From Fragilariopsis cylindrus CCMP1102 (lineage: Eukaryota; Bacillariophyta; Bacillariophyceae; Bacillariales; Bacillariaceae), in contig FMBT01000307.1 of assembly GCA_900095095.1 (NCBI GenBank), positions 310,001-374,000 of the forward strand: DNA of 64,000 nucleotides, read 5' to 3'. A program made the translations under genes and the position numbers. The notes below the pieces were generated by a model. That model was not told where the DNA came from. It searched no databases and saw only the letters and a program-made list of their open reading frames with translations. This document shows positions 19,894 to 31,800 of the stretch, one piece after another. Position 1 is the first letter of the stretch, and every line of letters starts with the position of its first letter.

Positions 19894-22368
19894 ATGTTTG
19901 ATGATGGACCTGCTCGTCGCAGCCAGGTGAAGAAAAAGGCAATATTGATTAAGCCATTAAAAGAAATACAAAATAGGCTTCCTCTGAACAATATCTCTTC
20001 GTTGACTGACAAGAAGACGGATTATAAGGTGCAGCAAATAAAAAAGAAAATGAAAAATAAAACGAGGAAGAGTTTTTTAGAAGCATCCCTGCTTGAACAT
20101 ATACTTCCAACACCTAAAAAAAGGTCCCAATCAAAACAAAATGCTACTGTAAAAAATGCCCCACGGCATCAACAACAACAACAACAACGAACATACGATA
20201 ACCTATCGAGTACATATTATAGTCATATGGGTGATCACGAATCAGCACCACGACGAGATGACTGTTGCGAGGTTCACGTGCGACAAAGTTCGTCTCCGTA
20301 CATGGAAATTCTGCCCAAATTGAAAGCAAATACCAACATAAATGTCATCTCGATACGAGATCAAAAAGAAGAATTCAAAGAGAAAGAGAATCAGCAGTTC
20401 CATATTCACTCAATACGCGATAGAAGGGAAATCAGGCAAACGCATACAAATTTGACCTCAACCTCATACGAATTGCCAATTAGATTGGAGAGTAAAAATG
20501 AGTACGGTATCAAGTTCATGCGTAATCTTGACACACCATCGAAGTTACCGACAATAGGAAGAACTAGAACTGATATCTCATCATATCATAAAGATCGAAT
20601 TGAAAAGTCCCGTGAACAAGGTGGAACACTACAGCACGATAAAGCGTACGAAACGGAATATCCAATAGCAAGAGTTCCAGTCATATCTCAAAGAGTACCA
20701 TGTCGAATAGAGATGACTCGGGAAGGGAAACTACTATCAGATTTGGGTGGATCTGATACACAAATAGAAGATATATGTCTACCTTTTAGGTCTGGAATGA
20801 ATTCTGAGGTGCTTTCGGGTATGAAAAGGGAGAAACATATGGTAGCGAATCCGAAGCAAATAGTTACAAGTCAGGTCGGTCATACGAAACCTCAATTACA
20901 ATCGAATAGAATGAATATGGAGTCTCCTGCAGCAACAAAATTGGACCGCCAAAGAACTGTACGTTTGCTGTATGCAAAAGAATTTGATGCATTGCGATTG
21001 CAATCTTCGGAATATGTCAAAAATCTCCTCGTTGGGAATAATATCGTTAAAAGTACACTACCATCAGGCGATACAAATAGTCTTCGTTTTGTACTCAGGT
21101 TGATGCCCCTTTCAGACTTTGAGGTGAAACGTGGCGATTTTAAAATTGTTGAAGCACCTGATGAGTCTTCAACTGCGGTGGCTCTATATGAAGCTAGTAC
21201 ACTGCCCGATCTTAAGACATTGGATTTGAAGGCTCATTTATTCCAATTCGATGCCGTCTTCTCGGAGAAAGTTTCCTTCGAAAACATTTATACTCGATCG
21301 GGTGTACAGGATCTAGTAGTAAGAAGTGCATTGAAGGGTGATTCAGGAACAATAATAATATTTGGGGATGATAAATATGGGAAGTCGAGCACAAGCTCTG
21401 ATATGTTTAAAAGAGCTGGATTCGATATCTTTTCTAATACAAGAAAATCAAACTGTACTATCTCTGCTAAGTATTTGGGACTATACAGTGACCGATGTAT
21501 CGATTTATTGGGACCTATTGGTAGTGTTGCTAAAGTTGTCAAAAATGAAGGGGGGTATCAAACTAGTGGGGTGGTAGAGGCAAACATCTCATCGACAAAG
21601 GAAATTCTAGACACGTTATCCCAAGCCAAGGAGAGACATTTGACGGAAACGAATTTGCGACGAGAGAGCGAGATTAATTCGTATTTGCTTTGTCAGATAA
21701 TGATAAGAAATGGAGATAGTAAAGCTGGATGCCTTTCGCTATTGGTATGCCCCTATGGTGATAGTATGCATCGTGCTTCAGAGATAGATAAAGATGGTGC
21801 TAATAAAGAAACCAAATCGTTGGCACACATAATGGACATTACACGAAGCCTGATGTCATCCCAAAATCGTTTGAGAAGTGAATCTCAATGTAATTTGACG
21901 AAGCTCCTTAGTTCATCTATTACATGCAAAAAAGAATTCAATACATGCCTTGTTGCAGCTGTGTCTTCCTCATCAACAGACACGGACGTCACCTTAAAGA
22001 CCATGCTCTTGCTTAAAAATGAAATGGACGCGAATCTACGACGTACCAAAAATAAAGAACTATATGAGAAAGCAAGTTACGAAGAAAATAATTTGATCTT
22101 GCCTAGGCAATGGTCGAAGATACAGCTGCTTAACTGGCTTACAAAAAAACATCTTGTTACTGATGAAGCCTTGGACAGCTCAGAAAAGCTCTGTGGAAAA
22201 TTTGTGATGCAAATGACAAAACAACAGCTCAAAGATTCCTTCTATTACGCAACCGAAGACGCAGACAAAAAAACAAGTAAATTATTTGCTGCTCTGAGAG
22301 GTGAAAACGACAGAATAGCTAGATTACGGGTGAAGAGGAAATTTGCTCTACAGAAGGCAAATAAGTAG
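19894..22368 (+). CDS. Divergent kinesin-like protein with degenerate motor
   Basis: Single exon of 824 residues from ATG 19894. The first 370 residues are basic, disordered and Gln/Arg-rich. Residues about 400-690 follow the kinesin motor layout: RFVLRLMPL (strand 1), FQFDAVFSEKVSFENIYTRS (the usual F-x-F-D-x-V-F and Y), then a Walker A-like GDDKYGKSST in place of GQTGSGKT. TETNLRRESEINSYL stands where switch I (N-x-x-S-S-R-S-H) belongs. The switch II DLAGSE motif is lost (LLVCPYGDS), while the following helix resembles NKSL-x-AL (KETKSLAHIMDITRSL). Near the end, LLNWLTKKHLVTDE looks like a small helical, possibly SAM-like, domain. The loss of switch residues suggests it may bind but not hydrolyse ATP normally. 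Its stop lies 30 bp from the stop of the convergent TPR gene. Confidence 0.65.
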   Translation: MFDDGPARRSQVKKKAILIKPLKEIQNRLPLNNISSLTDKKTDYKVQQIKKKMKNKTRKSFLEASLLEHILPTPKKRSQSKQNATVKNAPRHQQQQQQRTYDNLSSTYYSHMGDHESAPRRDDCCEVHVRQSSSPYMEILPKLKANTNINVISIRDQKEEFKEKENQQFHIHSIRDRREIRQTHTNLTSTSYELPIRLESKNEYGIKFMRNLDTPSKLPTIGRTRTDISSYHKDRIEKSREQGGTLQHDKAYETEYPIARVPVISQRVPCRIEMTREGKLLSDLGGSDTQIEDICLPFRSGMNSEVLSGMKREKHMVANPKQIVTSQVGHTKPQLQSNRMNMESPAATKLDRQRTVRLLYAKEFDALRLQSSEYVKNLLVGNNIVKSTLPSGDTNSLRFVLRLMPLSDFEVKRGDFKIVEAPDESSTAVALYEASTLPDLKTLDLKAHLFQFDAVFSEKVSFENIYTRSGVQDLVVRSALKGDSGTIIIFGDDKYGKSSTSSDMFKRAGFDIFSNTRKSNCTISAKYLGLYSDRCIDLLGPIGSVAKVVKNEGGYQTSGVVEANISSTKEILDTLSQAKERHLTETNLRRESEINSYLLCQIMIRNGDSKAGCLSLLVCPYGDSMHRASEIDKDGANKETKSLAHIMDITRSLMSSQNRLRSESQCNLTKLLSSSITCKKEFNTCLVAAVSSSSTDTDVTLKTMLLLKNEMDANLRRTKNKELYEKASYEENNLILPRQWSKIQLLNWLTKKHLVTDEALDSSEKLCGKFVMQMTKQQLKDSFYYATEDADKKTSKLFAALRGENDRIARLRVKRKFALQKANK

Positions 22369-22398
22369 TACCAATATCGAAGCAATCTTTAAGTTTAG

Positions 22399-25300
22399 TT
22401 AAAGCTTAACACCTTTGCTACCTTTTCTTCTCTTTTGACGTTTCTCATTGAAACTATCGTTAGATTTGTCTGTCTTGAATTTATCTGTCACTTTACCAAA
22501 CAAGGATGCTACATTCGTGGGTTCAGTGTCTTCTTCCTCTAGGTTTTCTACTTTCAGCATACTATTCATAACCTTATCGATTTCTGGGTTTGTGTCTGTT
22601 AGACCCAGTTCCTGGAATAATTGATATGCTTCGGTATAGCACAGTTTCGCCTCTGCTTCTTGTCTTTCCCTTTTGTGGATGTTCCCAATCATAAATAGGA
22701 CATTGACATAGTCTCCATCATGTTTTGTACTGTTCTCACGACGAATGCGAATAAATTCAGTCAAGAGATCGCGTGCTTTGTCATAATTATTTGCACGAAA
22801 TTCCATTGTACCCATGTACTGCAAAACTGATGCAACAACCTCGTCATGCTGTGACAAAAATTGAAAATTGAGTGAGGAACTAGTAGTTAGAATCGGTCTC
22901 CAATATTCAATATGTTATCCTGATAATAAAATAAACAAAATAAGGAAATTGTCTAATATAAATCTTAGGTTTTCTTACCTCTCCAAAGACAAGAGATCTG
23001 ATTTTCAGAGCCTCTTGGTATGATTGCATAGCTTCCCCATTTCTTTGCATATCATTAAGAATGTTACCCATAGCAATTAATCCATCAGCGACCTTCTCGT
23101 GATCTGGACCAAGTTGAGCCCGACGGATTCGAAGGCATTCTTCGTAGCACTCAATGGCTAATTCTAGTTCCGCTTTTTCTCTGTGAACATTCCCAATATT
23201 TTTCAACGTTTCTGACACCTTTATGTGGTCTTCCTGTAGTTTCCTAATTCGAAGCGCATCCCACAAAAGCGTGAGAGCATCATCTAGTTCGCCTCCCTTC
23301 GCCTTTAGAAATCCCATCATGTTTAGTGTATCTCCAACTTCTTTTGAGTCATCCCCGAGTTGGTAACGTCGTATACTAAGAGCTTCAACAAAACAGACCA
23401 AAGCTCGCTCAGATTCGTCGTTGTTATGCAAGGTATATCCCATGCTAATTCGGATGATATTTTTTTTGATAATGAGGAAGAAAAAGGAAAGGCGCGTGTA
23501 TAAGTGAGAAGATAATCTATTTCAGAAAGCGACACATCTCTTTTAGCGGTAGGAGAGCTCAAAATATTTGCGATCAACTTTGCATACCTGTACAAAGTCT
23601 CTGCAACGGCAATATCGTCTAGTCCCAAACGACTTCTTCGTATGTCAAGGGCATCAATATAGAAACTCATAGCAGATTCGTATTCGCCGAGATCGTCCAT
23701 CAAGTCGCCAAGCTCTTGTAGCACGTTGGCCACAGCTTCGTGTTGTTCTCCATGAATCAATTTTCTGATCTTCAAAGCCTCTTCAATATTTATGATGCAT
23801 TCAAATATTGGATGTCATATTTATTGTTATGATCATTCAAGCCGATAATAGAATCAACGAATAGTGGGATGTAGCAGAAGAAAGTAACGACCAATGTAAT
23901 AGAATAAAAGAAGTACACAAGGGAAGGTAAACGAACATTATTGTGTTTGTTAGTTACTTGACGGGCAATTCAAATGAATGTATATTGAATCGCAGTTTGA
24001 ACGACTTACCTTCGAATGCAATCTGAGCCTTTTTTGCTTTGCCGATTGCTCTGGCTAAGGATCCTATCTTTTCATGGGTTACTGCTACTTTTTCGCTATC
24101 TGGTAAGCGCAACTGTCTGATCTTCAGGGCCTCTTTGGTTTTAAACGGCACAAAATAATCAAAATAAAAGATATACATATACATATAAATATACATTCAG
24201 CGTTTGTGACGTATTATTTTGTTGCAAGTCGTGCGTGTTTTTAAACGTTTAGGAGAGTCGTAGTGAACAAGTCAGTAATGATGGAATGATTAATAAAAGT
24301 ACCGGTCGGTGAAGTGTTGTGGAAAGATAATTGGATAATGCCACGCTACAGTTAGCTAAAAGTTGCTCAAGATATATCAAAATTGCCCTTTGTGACAGAA
24401 ACAATCTCAGTTACTTACCTTCGAGACAGCGAAGGGCTTTATCGAGGCGGTTGCGAGTTTGATGCAGAAATGCCATATTGAATAAAGTGCTCGCTACGTC
24501 AAGATGAACAAATCCCAGAACTTTTCGCCGTGCTTGGAGACTTTCTTCGAACAACTTCATTGCTTTTTTCTGTTGGCCACTCATCAAATATACGCACCCA
24601 ATCAAATGAAGGAGGGATGCCACCTTTTCTTTCCGATATGGAACCTTTGTTACAAGAATTTGTAAAGATTTTTCATAGCACTCAAGACCTTGTTCCTGAT
24701 TCCCTTCAAGATTATTTAGGATTCCTTCGATAGTGAGAACGTCTGCATCACTCTCAGGACCACCTCCTGAGTCAAGTTCCTTGAGTCGTATAGCTTCTTC
24801 AAAATGAATAATTGCATCGTCTATATTTCCCTGATCAGATAGGCAATTTCCAATATGATGATAAGTTGCTGCTAGTTCAGGGTGATCTTCTCCCAAATCC
24901 TCTTGCTTCGATCGTAGGCTTTCCTGATGGCACTGTAAAGCTTCTTCAATTTCCCCCTTGCTGTAATGGATCGTACCCTTGTTGTCAAGAATCTCACCTA
25001 TCTCGATATGATGATGATCTCGTTCTTTGTACATAACGTCGAGCGCCCACTGGTACGCTTCAAGCGCTTCATGATAATCACTCATATTCAAGAATACGTC
25101 TCCAATTTTTTGGATTGTTTGCGCATATAGAATGTGTATCTCTATTATTTCATTGTTGTGGAATATTAAAAGAATAGTCGTGTGTGAGAGGAATTAAGTA
25201 GCATCATACGAGAATTAAGAAAATAGAGAGGGAAACACCGTTATTATTTCTTCGATTCGGTCTTACCTCCATGGATCGGTCCCCTGATCTTAAGGCACTT

Positions 25301-28300
25301 TTTCAAAGCATCAAGTGCTTGGTCGTACTCGTTCATTTCGGAATATACAACTCCAATATTGTACAATATACCTGCTACAACTTCCACCGTACCCAGAGCT
25401 GATGCCAGTAATTCGTGGCTTTTCTCCCAATGAAATATGGCTGCATCCCAACATCTGTTCTCTGCCAAAGAAAAGCCAATCTCATAGCGAGCCCTTGCTA
25501 CCTCGACATTTTTAATCCGAATGTCTTCAGTGATTCGTCCTTGGTCATCGAATGCAAGCTGCCTCCCTAATGCCTGATATGCGTGTTTCATGATGAGACG
25601 GGGATCCAGCTTAGAGTCCGCAGGTCGTTGTTCACTCAGCTTTGCAAATAACATTTCACAGTCTTTAATGTGTCGTTTCGTTGAATTTTCACGTCCAAGA
25701 GATAGAAGTCGTCCTCGGATAAAGGTCTTTTCAGTCAAAAGGTCAGCCGCTGCGCTGAACATATCCCCTCGGATCATATGAGAAACAATCATCTCAAGAG
25801 CATAGCTATGTGCAGCCTCCTCAAAGTCCGCGTCCCATTCTTCAACACGAGAGAGGTACGCATCAACGAGGGCACGATTCCAATGTCGCTCAGCATCTTT
25901 TGTAAAATCTTTGAGTGACAATTCGTCGTTTGCCAAGTATTCACCGTATTCATGATGGATAGAGTGCATGACCTGAAGGAATTTCTGCTCATCTTCAGGG
26001 TTCTCTTCCTCGTCCTCTGCATCTGAGTACGTAATAACTTTCAAAACACCCAACGCTGATAAAGCTTCAGGTATTAAAACTGACGCCTCTCTCTTCTGGG
26101 CATAAAACAAACTACCTTTTTTCAGCAGAGAGACTTCATACATCTCCAGGAGCGTCTCAAACAGCAGTTCCGCCATATCCATTGGAATGATAGGGGTTGG
26201 TTCTGTCAAGGCAAAGTCGGAAATATATTTCCGATCACAGAAAACTACAATGAATGCGGCGAAGCAGAATTTAATAATGTCTGTTGGTCCTCCATTGATT
26301 GCCGGTGAGAGACTCATGCTCAGTATCTCATACATCATATCAGTTCCAGTAGTATCGCCTGATTTCAAAATTTTATCCATGGACTTCATTACTTCGGTGT
26401 GTATCTCTTCAACGCTACTGACAACACCAGCCGTTGCATGTTTTAAATTCAACCAACGGCCAACGCTCTTAACTGCTAAAGGGTGATTTGCGCACTCTCT
26501 AACAACTGATCTAGCTTCATCTGAATTCGCCATTAAGGTATGTGACAACTGTCCAGATTCTTGAATCAAAAGACTAATGGCATCTCCTTCTTCAAGCATA
26601 TCTATTTCAACAGTGTCAGCAGCTGGAAGAAGCGATCTACAGCGAGTTGTAATTACTAAAGCACAGTTATCGTCTTGTCCATCAATCGATTCACCAGGCA
26701 TAGGAGCAAAATCAAACCAATCCATATCAGGTTCGAAGCACACATCGTCAAGAATAACCAAAACACTTCTATCCTGTAGTAATCCAGCGATAGTATCACG
26801 AGCATATACCATAAAACCCTCCTCACGCCGGCGCCTCTTTGACAAAGTTTCAGTAGGTGTATGCACTAGCTCTGCAAATAAAGGAACGCCATCATAGAAG
26901 TCAAGTTGAGCTACGAGCTCTCTGAGACATTGTGTGTATCGATTGTAGTTTAGCTCTTCATCTCCAACGTAAATCCAAACAACGCCGTCTATAAAATATC
27001 GACGCACATCAGTATGCTCGGCAACCATTGCTGCAAGTGTAGTTTTTCCGACGCCAGCAACACCCAATGCATCTGGATCGTTCATCGTTTCTGGAACAGA
27101 TGATATCGATACTATGTTTGTTGATGATAGTCCTAAAGGACTTTGAATTGTATTGCGAATGCTTGTAAAATTATCAAGGAGAGCCGCGTCAGTCACAGCA
27201 CGAGGTGGCAGAATCCGCCTCAAAATACTTGCAAAAACATCTGTTCGAGGTATGGTTTCACCATTCACTTTGTCGAGAATATGCTCAGCTGCTTGTGGAA
27301 TGGGAGCAAGCTCATCTTCCTCGAGGTATGACTGATCAGGCTCTTCCTCCAACAATTCGGGATCGATATCACATATATCCATCAACACACTAGCATCGGG
27401 ACACCATTGATCTGTGCTCAACATCACTTCATAACAGATTTGGCGAAAAAGTACCGGGTCGTCAATATTTTGAAGAGCTCTTAGTTCCTCAATATGACCC
27501 GTTGCCGACCATGCCTCATGGACGTTTGCAGATATCCCTTGATCTGGCGTATCTACATCATCAAAGTAACATCTTAATTCAAGAGAATCTCGTTCTATCA
27601 ATTCTAGTAGTGTTACATACGTAGTCTCTGCTCTTTCAGTCCATGCTTGCCTCTCCCCGACTCTATGCGTGGTCTCGCACACTAAATCGACAAGGGAATT
27701 CAATCTATAAAAAACATCATCCATATATTCATCAGGTTCTTCTTCGAAACAATCCAGAAGAATCGGTTTCAAATCGTCAAAAAGCTGATCAAAAGTGTCA
27801 GCAAAGCTAAGGATAGCTTTGAGTGCAAGGACGTGCACCACTGGCTCCTCGTCTTTTTTCTTGTTAAACTTCGAGAAGGTTACTATAAGTTCAAGCTCAT
27901 CGGATAATTGCAGAAAGATCCCTAGTAATGCATCAAACCCATGAAGAAGACGATTTGCTGAGGAGTCGATGTTTTGTTCATCTGGTCCAAGTTGGTCTTC
28001 GAGGTCAAGTATGGTATCATTTACGTTCGCTGCGAAGTCTAAAAGGGCGGGACTCTTTGCTTCTTTCTTTCTCCTCCGCCGCTTTTTCTTCTTCTTCTTC
28101 TTTCTACTAATGTCCCTTTCTGTAGAACCTCGCGTTTCTTTGTTAGTTTCAGTTTCAATAATTCTCGTGATTGCCTCGCTATCTTCTGACGGAGTTTGAG
28201 GACCAGTTTTACTAGAGTCTGCATCTTGCTGTAGAGCCATATCTTGTTGAAGATCAGTCGAATTAATACTTGACTGTGCGTGTTCGTTAGAGGTTTGCTC

Positions 28301-28537
28301 TGTCGGTGTTGCGTCTACGGAGGATTCAACAGATGACTGATTTTTACTAGAGTTTACATCTTGTTGTAGTGCCAAATCGTGTTGAAGATCAGATGAATCA
28401 ATACTTGACTGTACGTGTTCGTTAGAGGTTTGATTTGTATGTGTTGCGTCTAAGGAGGATTCAATAGATGATTGGTCGTCTTTTTCGTAGTCTTCAAAGA
28501 GCTCGTTTGGCTGTCCAAACACTTCTCCGATCATCAT
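22399..28537 (-). CDS. NB-ARC (STAND) NTPase with kinesin-light-chain-type TPRs
   Basis: Six exons (25267-28537, 24419-25141, 24010-24132, 23588-23780, 22979-23444, 22399-22848) join in phase through GT-AG introns of 125, 286, 229, 143 and 130 bp. The product is 1741 residues counted from ATG 28537. A Lys/Arg-rich stretch precedes a helical region. NB-ARC starts near residue 488 with P-loop GVAGVGKTT, then Walker B VLVILDDV, sensor-like ALVITTRCRSLL and GLPL-like NHPLAVKSVG. From about residue 1000 there are at least ten 42-residue TPRs (for example EEALQCHQESLRSKQEDLG). STAND NTPases of this layout act as signal-responsive switches (plant NLRs, APAF-1, bacterial defence proteins), with TPRs as the sensor. 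No effector domain such as TIR or CARD is visible. The true start is probably far upstream (see the adjacent 5' segment). Confidence 0.8.
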
Positions 28538-28807
28538 GGACGCTTCACATTCGTGGCCTATTTTGACATTGACTCTGAAACGTTGGAAGATTTTGGTAAG
28601 TATGACGAGTCTCGGTCTGTTGCTGATACTAAGGAGGATTCAATAGATGATTGGTCGTCTTTTTCATAGTCTTCAAAGAGCTCGTTTGGCTGTCCAAACA
28701 CTTCTCCGATCATCATGGACGCTTCACATTCGTGGCCTATTTTGACTATTGACTCTGAAACGTTGGAAGATTTTGGTAAGTATGACGAGTCTCGGTCTGT
28801 TGCTGAT
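28451..28807 (-). repeat. Near-identical 179/180-bp tandem duplication in coding sequence
   Basis: The segment beginning AAGGAGGATTCAATAG occurs at 28452 and 28631 and ends GTTGCTGAT at 28627 and 28807. I see two differences in about 177 bp: a G/A substitution and one missing T (GACATTGAC at 28565, GACTATTGAC at 28744). The missing base shifts the frame right before the NB-ARC ORF. In frame, the unit encodes 60 residues including MMIGEVFGQPNELFEDYE. Confidence 0.9.
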
Positions 28808-31800
28808 GTTTGTTGCTGTCTTAACGAATCAGTTGACAATTTGTTCTGATCACGGTCCTTTAAATTGACAATACATTGAATTTTTGTGGTGCCATTTGAA
28901 AGAATCGATTTTGAACCAGAATAAACTGAGCTGTCATTTTTGGAGTCACAAATGGATTCATCATGCAATTCACCCATCGTCTCTCTAATCTCCGAGGTAA
29001 GAACAGGAAGAGGATCTTTCCCAGCGTCATTATCAACCCTGTTACCATTTGATAGCGTGCTATTTTCTGATTTGTCGCCATCCCCATCTTCGCTATAAGT
29101 ACTCATTTTGGAATCTTGATTTGACAATGAGTGTTCACTTTGGTCGTAAGGCGGTCGAACATCTTTCGAAAACCCAGAATCTAAAGAATCACCATAGAAG
29201 GACCCAGACGAATCCTGATCTCTGTCGTTAGATACGGAGTCACTCTCATTTTGATGAAGTGATTTAGGTCGTCAACTTCATCTTCGAGTGATCTGGAGGA
29301 CATCAAATTGTCATTACCATCCAAAGAAGACTCAGAAGAATACTCAGAAGAATCTTCATCTATGTTATGAGAAGCGAAAGCAACTTCATCTTTGAGTAAT
29401 CTGGAGGACCCAGTACTGCCATGAGGATATTTATTTGATTCGTCCAAAACTTGATTATCAAGTGATCCTAGCTCATTTGCTTCATCTTTGAATAACATCA
29501 AATTGTCACTACCATCCGAAGAAGACTCAGAAGAAGACTCAGAAGTATCATCATCCATGTTATCAGAAGCGAAAGCATTTTCGTTTTGATTTTTGAGTAA
29601 TCCTGATTCGTCAACTTCATCTTTGAGTGATCTGGAAGACTCAACACTGTCATGAGAAGATTCGTAATGTGGCTCCTCTTCGTCGTTGTTCGAATAGGGA
29701 TCATCAACGATTTGATTATCAAGTGTTCTAAGCTCATTTGCATCATGTTTGATTGATACAGGGTCGTCGCTATCATCACAGAGAGAATCCTCATCCTTTT
29801 CGTTCGATCTGATCCCACATCATCATATTGGGTTGTCCCGGAATCTTCGTTACCTCGAAGGGAAGAATTCGAAGATCTATTCATCTCGTTGTTCAAGTAC
29901 CGATCATTCTCAATTTGGTTATCAGATGATATTGATTCATTTCCCTCGTGTTCGAATGACCCGGAGTCGGAGTCGCTTCTACTAGCAAAGGACGACTCAT
30001 GAGAATCCCAATCATTGTTGACACCAATATTCTTCACAGCTTGGTCATTAACTTGGCTCACTTCTTCTACTCCGTCTATATGTGACCCATAATCTGTATG
30101 GGTTCTATCGCGAGAACATTCTGAAGACGTGTTACTGTTATTGTTATTGTTACTGTTATTGTTGTTAGTATTATTGGTGGTGGTCAACGCAAGATCATTC
30201 ACACAACTGTTATCAAGTGACCCATCTCCCTCGACGTTATCTACAAATGATATCGAATCTCTCTCAAAAGACGACTCTATACTTTCCTTCTCCTCTTTAC
30301 TGTCTACGGATACAGATTGATCATTGCTGAAGTCCTCGGCATGTGAAATGTTAGAGATCATTTTGCTCGACGAGCACTCAAGCATACCCTGGTTAAAATC
30401 ATCATTTTCGTCCATTTCATAGATATCAAGAAAGTCCCCTAAGAATTCAACATTTTGGTTCCAATAGAGGAAGAACTGTGGAAATACATCTTCCTCTGAA
30501 ATGGCGAGAAGTTCGTCTCTTTGTGATGGCTCGTGTTCACCCATGAGGATAAATGGTAGAATTTTATTTGACTCGCAGATCTTCGCTGCTTGATTCTGGT
30601 CGTGAGTTTCTGTCTCTGTAGTAGGAAACATAGTACATAAGATTATTAATATCTTTCCCCCCATAGTTGATTCCTTGACTGTAAAAGAAACAGTACCAGA
30701 CCTGGGCTCAGAGGCTCTGGGGTTTGTATTGTTTTCTTCTTCACTGTCACAAGAAGAAAAACTTTTTTCGGTTTTATCGTTTTGGGTTGTAGAAACCAAG
30801 GGTTTTGAAGTTTGATCATTTTCATCTTTTATGATTTCCTCGCAGGACAATTTGTAGTCGTGATCTTCAGCTACTGTAATTTCTTCATGTTCGGATGAAT
30901 CGTTTTGTGACGCACGTGCTTCGTTCTCTTCATCCCTAACACTGCTTGAATGCTGCGACCCTTCTTGACTTTCAACCACGGTGGAGATTTTTATATCCTC
31001 TTCAGCACTAGTATATCCTTCGGAGCTATAACTTTCACTATAATCTTCACTGTCTGCTTCATCCCCAACATTGCTTGAATGCTGCAACCCTCCTTGACTT
31101 TCAACCACGGTGGAGATTTTCATGTTCTCTTCAGCACTAGTATATCCTTCGGAGCTATAACTTTCACTATAATCTGCAGTATCTACTTCATCCCCAACAC
31201 TGCTTGAATGCTGCGACCCTTCTTGACTTTCAACCACGGTGGAGATTTTTGTATCCTCTTCAGCACTAGAATAATCTTTTGAACTATAACTTTCATTGAA
31301 ATATTTACTATCTGCTTCAGCAACTTCTTTGACTGATTCTCGTGGAAATCCGTCGCCTGCAAAGATGTCAATACCAAAATCAGCGCCACCGATTTCCTCA
31401 TGAACTCGAGAAACATTCTCAATATTATCATCAGAAACTTTTTTCGAAGAATATTCTCCGGTATTGTTTTGCAATGTTTCATCGGTTTTACTGAATAACA
31501 GATCAGTACTACCAAAGTCATCATCGAAATATCTAGCACTTCCAAAATCGTCGGTGCTTTTATTGTTTGATTTCTCTTTAATTGATGATCCATGTGATGT
31601 CCCATTTTTAGCAAAGTAGTCATCCTCATCAAAGTTATCGCTGAAAGCCATCTTTTTAGTGGAACTCTCGACAGAATCTGATACGACGATCTCCTTTTGA
31701 AAATTTCCCTGTTCAAAGTTTGTGGTGAGGGGAAATGACTGCTGGTTAACTTCGTCGTTTTGTTTCGGTGATTTTGAAGCATCGTTATCTTTGTTGTCAG

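Noticed and set aside
19894-28537. Kinesin-like protein and KLC-type TPR protein as neighbouring partners of a motor complex
   Set aside because: They are convergent, the TPRs are attached to an NB-ARC domain, and KLC-type TPRs are common in STAND proteins, so adjacency is not evidence of interaction.
28558-29127. 189-residue minus-strand frame as an independent gene
   Set aside because: It continues the acidic reading of the upstream frame after a one-base shift and ends inside the tandem duplication, so it is a segment of the larger locus.
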